A stretch of DNA of 64,000 nucleotides from assembly GCA_947044365.1 (NCBI GenBank), contig OX345636.1, positions 53,609,746 to 53,673,745 of the forward strand, in the 5' to 3' direction. Source of the DNA: Petrosia ficiformis. Its lineage: Eukaryota; Porifera; Demospongiae; Haplosclerida; Petrosiidae. The position numbers and the translations under genes are program-made. How positions within the stretch are numbered: the first letter of the stretch is position 1; each line of letters opens with the position of its first letter. This document shows, piece by piece, positions 11,960 through 22,900 of this stretch. The notes under the pieces were generated by a model that had not been told where the DNA came from, did not search any database, and saw nothing but the letters and a program-made list of their open reading frames with translations.

Positions 11960-12670
11960 CTTGCCCATGTCAGGATTTTATTATTGTCTTGTTGGAGAAG
12001 ATAGACACTCTATAGGCTGTTAGTTGGCAAATGTAGCACGGTGTCATCTGCATAGTGAACCAACTTAGAGTTGTGAACAGAAGTAAGTAGAGTACGTATG
12101 TAAAAACGAGGGTCCAAATATTGAACCTTGAGGAACTCCAGATGTTATATACAGGACAGAGTTTTGAGAATGAACTCTCTAAGACCACTCTGACACGTGT
12201 AAAGACAGTCAACAAACCATGTCCAAGCAAAGGAAGAGGCCAGGGATTCCCAGGTTGGATAGTGATTGTATGATCAGAATGATATGAATTGTAGGTGGCA
12301 TTGATTCACAAGCCTTTTTCATGTAAAAAAAAAAGATGGCAATGAGTTGAAGACAGCAGGTTGTGCAAGTAGTTGGTAACAGATAGTAAGGGCTCTTGAG
12401 TAGAGAAGCAAGATCTGAATTGAGAGTAGATTGTTGAAAGTGAAACTTTTGTACGCATAAAGCACTTTGGACATGAGTGATAGATCGTGCGATAGTTGTG
12501 CGCAGTTGAAGTGGAGCCAGACTTGTAACATTTGAGACCTTCCCAAGTATGAGAGATAGGTTGAACAACAAGTGAGCCGAGGAGAAATGGAAGTTACATA
12601 TATAGTCTCGTCCACAGCGATGTCCACAACAAATAACAGTCTGGTAACTTAGGCCTCCTGGCACAGTGAT
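11960..12670 (-). pseudogene. LINE reverse transcriptase fragment, copy A
   Basis: Reading the minus strand across frames gives the order of a non-LTR reverse transcriptase. There is a KVL-type segment with many changes, then KKACESMPPT (compare K.AFDsVPH), then LGIPG, then SGVPQGSI (about 12121-12146), then [11 protein letters not shown] with the catalytic YADD at 12040-12054. Stops and frameshifts separate the motifs, so it is dead. The same fragment is at 41640-42340, so the insertion is older than the duplication. Family assignment beyond a CR1/Jockey-like LINE is not possible by eye. Confidence 0.75.
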
Positions 12671-13119
12671 GTTTATTACTTGAATATTGTAATATCCAAT
12701 GAGATTGCTCAGTTTATTAACCTTTAGAGGACCGATGTCACATATATGTGAGATTGTGCATAGGGGTAGGAAGATATTTGCAGGTAGGGATGCTCCACAG
12801 GATTAGTAATCAAGAAAAGTTATGTACTTGGGGGAGCGGCAGAATCACCCCCGGCACATGAAACTCCAATGATTTTCTACTCTTGTAAAGTTGTTGCTTC
12901 ATTTTTAATCTGGTTAGCTTTATAAGCTTTCATGTTTTTCACATGTGACTAACCTGGTTTGATTGGACACCTTGAAACTTGGTGTGGATTTCCTGTCCCA
13001 TACCAGAATAATTATAATGTACCAACTACTATATATAGACTGTTGCGTTTTTCATGGTCCGTAGGGCCATCCCTATAATTGCTTTCCCACGGGTTTGAAT
13101 TCAAACTATAATTATGCCG

Positions 13120-13330
13120 GTGACTGTGAATGTGAAAATCAAGTCATTTGTCAAATAAGAATTTTGTTAAGCACTTACATTTAATTGCTTATTATTCAGT
13201 GATATTGTACAAGTAGCCAAAAAAAAAACAGGTTTAGTTAGCTTCCTTAGCAAAATGGCTGAGTAGCAGGCATTTAGCGTTTGACAAAATTGTTATTTGA
13301 CAAATGACTGATTTTTGTATCCACGGTCAC
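13120..13330. mobile_element. MITE with GTGACTGTGAATG / CCACGGTCAC ends (copy A)
   Basis: The left arm (GTGACTGTGAATGTGAAAAT, then CAAGTCATTTGTCAAATAA) is mirrored by the right arm (TTATTTGACAAATGACTGAT, then CCACGGTCAC). About 60 bp of imperfect inverted repeat surrounds a short centre. Copy B is at 43119-43328. Just upstream (13066-13092) is a terminus of the ATCCCTATA MITE family. Confidence 0.65.
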
Positions 13331-13993
13331 TGATTATTATTATATATTATTATATCTATAACATAAATTATATATATGTGTTTGTGTCACTTGCGTGAGT
13401 ATGTGTTGTATACGTAGAAGTTTTAGAAGACTAAAGAAGAATGTAAAACTGCAACTAATACTAATTGTATGTTGTACTGTTGTATAAAGAAACAGTATAA
13501 AGATGATGCAGGAATCTTTAACAAGTAAGTGTAATAAGTTATTGAGTTAACAGACATATGAGGTCATCATTTGGAACCTTGAAGGAGTACTTCAGTTTCT
13601 GTGTACTTAGAGTAGACTGCAGTTATACTTACTCCTTCAGGTCTCAGCTTTTGAGTACACAGAAAGATACTGACACTACCGGTAGTGCCATCAGCAATGT
13701 TGCAAAGCGATACCTTAATAACATTCTTTTGCTAATTGGTTCGAAAATTACCTATAATTATTATTCTATATGTTAGTTTCTCTTTAATAAAGATCTTTCT
13801 CCCCATATATGCTTTCATTATAATTAGTCAGTGTTTCTAGCCAGGTTTTGTAATTATGTAAAAAAAAAATTAATTAAGACATTCGTGTATAAATTAATAT
13901 TAAAGTTTAATTAATAATTATTATAATTATTTGGGCGTTTACCTTTATTGATTACATTTTATTTCTAAGTGTAGGTTACACGGTCAATCCATC
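13331..13993. other. 5' flank of gene 2, no other gene
   Basis: This spans the end of block A similarity (about 13730) and the presumed promoter region of gene 2. Bases 13560-13720 contain a dispersed block (GGTCTCAGCTTTTGAGTACA...GCCATCAGCAATG) that also occurs at 17209-17345, 44645-44795, 46375-46500 and, inverted, within 47421-47728. No clear TATA box stands out. Confidence 0.4.
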
Positions 13994-16900
13994 ATGAATG
14001 TAGATCCAATTAACACGACGGGAACTTATACTCTTTATTCTCCGGTGTTCCCTAATCCATTCATTTGTGCGAGGGAGATGGTTGGACAATTCAGTCAGGA
14101 AGTATTGAACCGGTAGGCTTCAGTGTACTGTTGATTGTATGGTATAGCCACACATATTTGTGTGTATATAACTATAATGAGCTCCTCATGTTTGTGGAAG
14201 CTGATTATCAAAACTACTGTGTGTACTGTTAGGCTGTGTGTCTGAGTTCAATAGTGTGTGTATGAAATTTATACCCTAAATGTGCACAGTGCCTAAAATA
14301 ACTGAACTATGAACTCAAACACACACATCTGACAGTACATAATTGTATTTTATTTATAATGAACTTATTATCCACTTGAATAATTAAAGGATTATAACCA
14401 GTGTTGCTGCTAAGAAATTACATGTGTGGATCAAATTGTTATGTTTTTCTATGACTGACCCAGTTGACAAGATTATGTTGCGTCACACAATAACTGGAAT
14501 GCATCAAAAGTCCAAAACAATACAACAATTACATAAATATAATTATATATACACTTTCATACACTTATTAAAGACTGTCACTTTCACTTCCTGACTCTGA
14601 GTGAGACTCTAAAGCAAAGAAGCAAATCTATTTTAGCTGCTTTGGATCACGGGAATAGTAAGGACAGTAGAACACATAGCCATTGCACGTGACACGAGGC
14701 AGACGTATTCTAAATAACGCCCAATCTAAAGTTAATTAATTTTCTGAAAATTAATAACAATGGCGCATCAGAGCACTGATCATTGCATCTGGAATTGCTT
14801 AGAGAGCGCCATACGAGCTTAGCAACAACACTGATTATAACTGTATCATATGCAATGACCCACCATGACATGACGTTATGTAATCTAATTGAGGCGCAGC
14901 TTTTCATTTGTCAAGGAACAAACCAATGCCAGACCCTTACTTGTGGTATGGGTGTGACGTGCTGGACTGGTGCAATATATTTTCTGGTGATAAATTACCT
15001 TTAAAGCTTTTTTTTGCAAATGTGATCAATTTAAAATCAATATTGCCAGTTGCTTGTTCAAACCACCAATGTTTAAACAAACTAATTTAGCAAACACACA
15101 AAATATGATTAACATACCCTTCCGCCTACACTTTGTGTGGTTATGGCAATGTTATCATACATTTGCAAAAATCAACTGTAATTAAAACATGTATTATGCA
15201 TAATTATTATAGTTAGAATTATTTTAATTTTTTGGATAATTCTAGAAATGTAGTTTGCATATTACCTGGTGCTACCTGAAAGTATCAAAATTACATTAAC
15301 TTACAAGTCTTACAAGTCCATTAGATGATCAAAAAGGCTTCCTATTACTTCCATATTGTACATTACTTGCCGTCACATGCTTGAAAAGCATGTCTTCTGG
15401 AATAATTAGCATAATCGATATTACAGACTTATAATCGATAATTAGAAGACTTTTCAATATTGATTGATTAATCAATTAATCGATTAATCATCCCAGCCCT
15501 ACTAATTGAATTAGTACAAAGTAGCTATTGCATTAGACATATGCATTTTGAACAACCAACTACAATATGTGGTTATTAGTTCTTATCTATACTGATCATA
15601 ATCAACTTACTTGGCCAATTTGAACCACAACAGTTTGACACCAAATAGAAAGTCAAGAATACAAGCTTACTTTTGAACACCTAAAATTAACAATAAATAG
15701 TAAACCTACACTAACTTTTTGGCATGAAATATGAGTAGACAGCTCCCTAAAATGTGACTGACTATCAGACATGTTCAAAAATGAAAGAGGATGTAGAAAT
15801 TGTAATAACAAGTAATTATAATATTGCAGTAAGTTTTGAGTACTGTCTCCTTCTGGACACCATTCCTGCAGAAAATATCAATACTGTAAATGAAACAGAA
15901 TAGTCATCACTATTTGATCAAAAATTTACCTGAATTTAAAAATAGAATCAAACCAAGAATAATAAAGAACATTTTAAAAAATGAAAGAGTATGTAGGGAT
16001 ATACATGTATATCAAAACCGAAAAATCACAGGAACAAGATGGCTTTGGCAACAAAATGAAATACCACTTCAACATAACAACCCTACATAAGTATACATAG
16101 CTAGAGTAAAGGCAAAACACAAAGAAGCGATACTTATGTACAGTTGTTATGTGAAAGTGGTATTTCATTTTGTTGCCAAAGCCATCTTGTTCCTGTGCTT
16201 TTCGGTTTTGATATATATCCCTACATACTCTTTCATTATTAAAAAAATGTTGTTTATTAAAGTGCATGTAGGGATAGCACAACAAAGCTAATAGTTTGTA
16301 TATCTACAGTCACAGTTGTATAGTTTGTATAAACTCATGGTTAGATTATCACTGATCACATCTTTGATACTGTAGTGTCTGTTACAACAAGCACATGCTT
16401 ACTCTTACATAGCCATCCCCTCTTGTAATGTACCTCCCACTATAGCCATTACCTCCAATTCCAGTATTTCTCCTTGCCCCTCGTTATGATAGCTATAAGG
16501 GGTGGTATCTGATATTTGAAAAGGAGAGTATGGAGAAGTTGTAGATGAAACAGTGAATGATTTGTTTGCTGAGCAAGCACTATCCTGAACACGCCGCATT
16601 TTCAGCACCTGCCTATATGAAGATACTTTACAAAACTTGTGCAGTAATGTTAGCACCATTAAGTATACATTTACTTTCATTTGTAGGTCCTTGAAAAGGT
16701 TTTTAAAAGCCGCATATTCAGATTGTGTTGTCACCAAATATCTCAGTCACTGTTTCCACTGTAATTTTCTCATCCTCTGCTTTTCTAATATTAGCTATTA
16801 TTTCCTTTTTTCACTTCGCAGGCAGTCTGCATCTGGATTTTGTTCTTTTACTTGGCATTGTCCATGCATTATGGGCATGGTCAATGTAACTCGATTAAGA

Positions 16901-19900
16901 TATGCTCTGCAGAGCCATCCCTATGATTGCTATTCATGGGGTTTAAAAATATATACATTTTTGTGTCACACGCACAAATATGCATTGTATATGTAGGTAG
17001 GGAAGTTGCGTTATTCCAGGAAGCTTGGTCAATAAATGGGCGTGGCACATGCGCGAACGTGCTCCTGAACTACAGACTGGCAGGAATATTCAGGAATAAT
17101 GTGAAAGTACAACTAATACTAATAGCTATTGTATATGGCTGAGAAAAAGTATGATACTGGAATCTTTAAGAAGTAAACATAATAAGTTGTTGAGTTTCAG
17201 ACATGAGGAAGTAGAATTTCGAAAGAATACTTCAGTTTCATCAAAGATCTGTGTACTTAGACTACAGTTATGCTTACTTATTCAGGCCCCAGTTTTTGAG
17301 TACACAGAAAGGTAGTGACACTCTTGCCATCAACAATGATTGATACATAATAATTCACTGCAAAGGGATATGTTTTCTTTAAATTTTATTGATGACTTCC
17401 TGGTATTATACATACATGTAAATATTTTTTTTTTTAATCACAATTATGTTTAAAAATGAAAGTATTAATTAATCACACATAAATGTATCGTTTGGTCACA
17501 TGACAGGTTACCTTCTGATGGAATTGGTCCATGGTTAAGAGAGAATTGGGAATGGCATTACACATCATTCTATTTTGAAATGACACAAGTTTATCATATA
17601 TTTGGTATAGCTATATTTCTGACTTTATTTCGAATCATTCTCAACTTTGCCTTGTTAAAAGTGAGTCGATGTACATTGTACAAATGTGTACATGTATGTT
17701 TATGACTGTACATGTGTGCCTGTATTCTGTGTGTGTGTGTGTGTCCGTACATGACTCTCTTGAGACGTGTTTGTACATGTATGTATATCTCTGTGTCTGT
17801 ATGTGTGTCTCTGTACATGTATATCTCTGTGTCTGTACATGTGTCTCTGTACATGTATATCTCTGTGTCTGTACATGTGTCTCTGTACATGTATATCTCT
17901 GTGTCTGTACATGTGTCTCTGTACATGTATATCTCTGTGTCTGTGCATGTGTCTCTGTACATGTATATCTCTGTGTCTGTACATGTGTCTCTGTACATGT
18001 ATGTCAGTACATGTGTCTCTGTACATGTATATCTCTGTGTCTGTACTTGTGTCTCTGTACATGTATGTCTCTGTACATGTATATCTCTGTGTCTCTGTAC
18101 ATGTATATCTCTGTGTCTGTACATGTGTCTCTGTACATGTATATCTCTGTCTCTGTGCATGTGTCTCTGTACGTGTATATCTGTGTCTGTACATGTGTCT
18201 CTGTACATGTATATCTCCGTGTCCGTACATGTGTCTCTGTACATGTATAGCTCTGTGTCTGTACATGTGTCTCTGTACATGTATATCTCTGTGTCTGTAC
18301 ATGTGTCTCTGTACATGTATATCTCTGTATCTCTACAATAAAGTGCGTCTGTACATTTATATCTGTGTCTGTACATGTGTATCTATCTTTGTCTGTCTGT
18401 ATGTATATCTCTGTGTCTATACACATGTGTCTCTGTCTGTACATGTGACTCTATTTTTATCTGTTTGTTTACACATGCTTGTATGTCACGTGATATTACA
18501 GTATATGGAGCAAGTTAGAATATCCACTGTAAAAAGAAATAGGTTATTTTAACCTTCAGTTGGCTACAGGAGTTTCAATGCAGTTATATTTTCCTCCATG
18601 CTGATCTATTTTTCCTGCTAACTAATATTTACAAGTCACATTTCATTTGATGTATAATGACTAGTATAAAGTACATGTCATAATAAGGCATATAGTAACA
18701 GACATATTAATACAATGTAGCTATATACATAGCATAGTATTATAGGTAAAACAACAGATGTTACTACATGTAGCTCATTCAAGAGTGATTAATTAATATA
18801 AGTGTACTAATAACATGTGATATACTCCACAGATATCAGCACATGTATTATGGGATGTACATGTACATGCATGTACATTGTAATGTTTTTGTTATCATTC
18901 TTTATTATGGCATGTACTTTATATACTAGGCAATATAGATCAATATCAAAAAAAATAAATTACCATTCTGTAAACATTACCTAGAAAGCAGCATTGATTT
19001 ATATAGTCTCAGGAAGAATTTAAACTCAAATGAGGGTTAAAATAACCCATTCATGTTTACAGTGTGAAAGCATTCACTATATAGCTGACAAAAGTCACAT
19101 CTGAAACACTCGCTATAAAAAGAATATGAAAAAAATATGCATCTTGAAAAAGAATAACACGTGGCATGGAAAATGTTTGTGTCAGTATGTGTGTTTGTCT
19201 ATGTGGGTATTAGGCTTGTGTGATAATTGCGACAATGAGATTATCATGAAACATTTACCTGCTTCACGAATACGATAATTAATATATTTATTACTGGTAA
19301 CTACTGTACATGTGCATTACGTTACCCACGTGTTAAAATCAGAGGAACAAATTGGCTCAACAATGGTTAGTGTATGCGCCATTGGGAATACATCTTGAGC
19401 CAATTAACAAAGTGTTAATGCTGGTAGTGACAATATAATCATAATTAAGAGAACTGTGCTGTGCCAAATAAGGAGGTCTTTGGGCGAATGGTGTGCCATA
19501 TCAGCTTATCATAAACATTGGTTACAATGCTAAACATCATGGATGCATTGTGTTCAAGTGTGCCTGAAGAGCATATGCCTGAGAAAGCCAAAAGCAGTGT
19601 CTAGGACTATTTTGGATTCCCAGCTCATGGTGGAGAGTTTATAAAGAAATATAAGAACAACTGTTTTTTACAAGCTGTGCCTCAAACAACTTTGATATGA
19701 TGGTACCACAATAAATGTGATAGTCCACTTTAAATATCACCATCAATCAGAATTTGAGCAAGTGTACTCTTGTAACAACCCGTAGTTCAGAAGCCTGAAG
19801 GGCAAGGATCTATTACTGACACCTTTCAACGCCTACATGTACAACTTCTACCACAAAGCTCACAAAGATGGAGAAGAGTTTGACAAACTCAGTATGCTAC

Positions 19901-22900
19901 TACATTGCTAAAGACATGATCTGATTCAGTACTGTAAGCAACAAAGGCTTTCAGGATATGTTATACTGAAAGACCATCACACACTATATGCAGTGCAAGT
20001 TGTGCAACTCAACACATTTCTGTTCTGTCAATTGTATAAATAGAGCTTCTCTGAGGAACCTTTGAGAGCAATACTTTTCAGCTTCTGTGCTTCACAAAAG
20101 AGGGGCACATCCCTCTCCTGTACCCTTCCACTGGTGACTGTGATGGGCCACCATCATCGTGCCCCCAATCTTGTCAGCCCCTCACTTTGCTGTCTCCGCC
20201 CCTGCAAAACTATATGTGCCCTTGATGCAACCTCAAATAACGCACTAGAATGGTGGCTAGAAACTGAGAAGCATTATCCTCTTTCAAAGATTGCAACGAA
20301 ATACCTTTGCAGCCCAGCAACATCAGTGCCTCCTAAGAGAGCTTTTAGTGTTGCAAGGTATGTAGTTAACAAAAAACGACCATGCCTGCTTCCAGAAAAT
20401 GTCAGCATGCTTGTTGTTTTTAGACAGAAAACCTTGACTAGAAGAATTTTCTTATGACATGTTCTTATTTAACATTTATTTATGTTATCAAGATAATATT
20501 GTAGATAAATTTACCTAGGTATAAATTATTTCATTATCACACAGGCCTAGTGGGTATATAATGTGTACATTTTCTAAGCCATTATGGCTGATTACTTTTC
20601 TAAGCCAAAGTGGCTTCTCTAATGTTTAATGAAGCCATTGTGGCTGCTTGTTTGTTTGTTGTGTGTGTTTGTCTATGCCTGTTGCTAGCAGGCTAGCACA
20701 TGAATTTTCATGTATGTCTTTACTTACTAGACACTCAAATGGATCTATAGTTACTAAATTCATACTGTTTGTAATATTTTCCAACAAGATACATGTATAC
20801 GTACGTATACACTACAAAAAAAACATTCTCAAATCTCATATTTAGTTGTACCTAATCGGTAGGTAAAAAATCAAAATGTTTGTAATGATGCTAATAACAG
20901 AATATGCAATATTAAAAACAAGCATTCTGTTTTAGCTCTTAGTTACACTAGTTTAATTGTGACCACGAATGAGAAAGCATGCCAGATTTTAGAGCTAATC
21001 ACCTATATAAGATTCATCTTAAACAGTTCTTTTCAGAGCTAACAAATGCACAAAATATGACAACTAAGTCTTGTAAATAATACAATTATAGTTATAGAAA
21101 TTGTGTACATTTCATCTCAGACAACACACTAAATTGTCAAAAGGTGTACTCTGTTCAGAGTATCTTTTACAAACCCAATGACTAAGTGGTTTTACAACAG
21201 CTAGTCAGTTGAGGTATCTTGATCTATCCCAAACCTTAAGTGAGTTAGTCTGAACAAAATCTCTTTGGAAAACACAGCAAAAGAATGGCTTTATATACTT
21301 ACAAAAACCATGACTATGCAAAAACAAAATAAACATACATTGCTAAGATATAACCAATCAAAATACATCCAAGTAAAATGACCAAAAAAGGAATTGTCCT
21401 GTTAAATCCTGTAAACGAATACAGACATTGGTCTCCGCATCAACTATAGATCTAGACTGCCAGACTCTACCATTAACAGGTTTCAAATTCTTCAGATCTA
21501 ATAATACGACGAACATTAGCTCGAGGCTGTTGTTGTCGTATACTGAAGAGAAGAGAGAGAAATTGTTTTTGCCTTCTTTAAGGTTTGGCTTCTTCAGCAG
21601 ACTGCACCCAGAATTAACACACAAGGGGTTTTAATGGGTATGATCTAGGACGGCTTGATTGAGTCTAGGGCAAGTCACGAGTAGCCTAGCCTACTGTCCA
21701 AGATAAAATAAGTCCAAAGCGAAATTAAGTAGTTCTGAATCTGAGAGTGATCAATAATTATAGAAATTGTGTATATTTCATCTCAGAAAACACACTAAAT
21801 TGTCAAAAGGCGTACTCTGTTCAGAGTATCTTTTACAAACCCAATGACTAAGTGGTTTTACAACAGTTATAGATACTAGTGTTACAAAATACATATCGTA
21901 AGTAAGGTATTCTGACTTACACTTATTTAAACTATAGCTAAATTAGAGCTAAAGTCATACTAAAGCAATACTAATATACAAATATGATTACTAATAACTC
22001 ACAGGACATCTTTGGAGTCCAATGTGTTCCACAATGTCTTCACTTCATCTTGAGAAAGCGCCAAAGGTAACCTCTTTTCTCTGCATATGGCAATAACTTC
22101 ATAGTCCTGAGTGATCTCCCGTAATCACAGATAACATGATATTCATTAATAATTTTAAAATCAACTAAAATGAATTATTCAATTTAAAACAAACGATGCG
22201 TGGATTTTGTGGCTACTTAATGTGTTTTTTTTTTCAAAATTTCAATTTAAAATCGAAATTGCATACAGTATATGTTTCGTTTTTGGAAAAGTTCATATTT
22301 CAAACAAAAAGCTGTTTATGGAAATTTAAAAAAATCATTGTGCTTAATGAGAAAACATTGTGTTGGTTTCATGTCACATGACGTAATCATACTATAAAAA
22401 CTATATGGTATCTCATATTAAGAGTAAAAGAGAACCATATATGGTCATTTTTACGATATTGTTTTCTGATTAATGTAGGACAATGTAATTGAAGTTGAGG
22501 GTACATCAAATCTACCTAATAATTATTTGACGAAAAAAATTCAATCATATATTTTTATAGTATGATTAAGTCATGTGACATGAAACCAACACAATGTTTC
22601 AAGACAAAAGGGGAAGGTGAGAAACTCTCACAAAATGATAATGCAGTAGATAAATTGTATTCATATTGATAATTATTATTATGGACAAATTATAATAGTA
22701 ATAATTAACTGTATATTGGAATAGTTAATTTGGTATGGTCGTAACAATTAGTCCAGTCAGTATAATAACAACACTGTAAAAATAGAATTGTTAAAATAAC
22801 AAATGTATTGGTTAGTACAGTTGTAAGGATAGATTATGATTTAATTAGTCATACAGATTCTTATGATTGCATGATAAAATAAATACCTGTACCAATTATA

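Noticed and set aside
17594..18552. Seven overlapping open frames of 146-261 codons on both strands
   Set aside because: The 36 bp minisatellite keeps all frames open; no splice or start context supports a gene.
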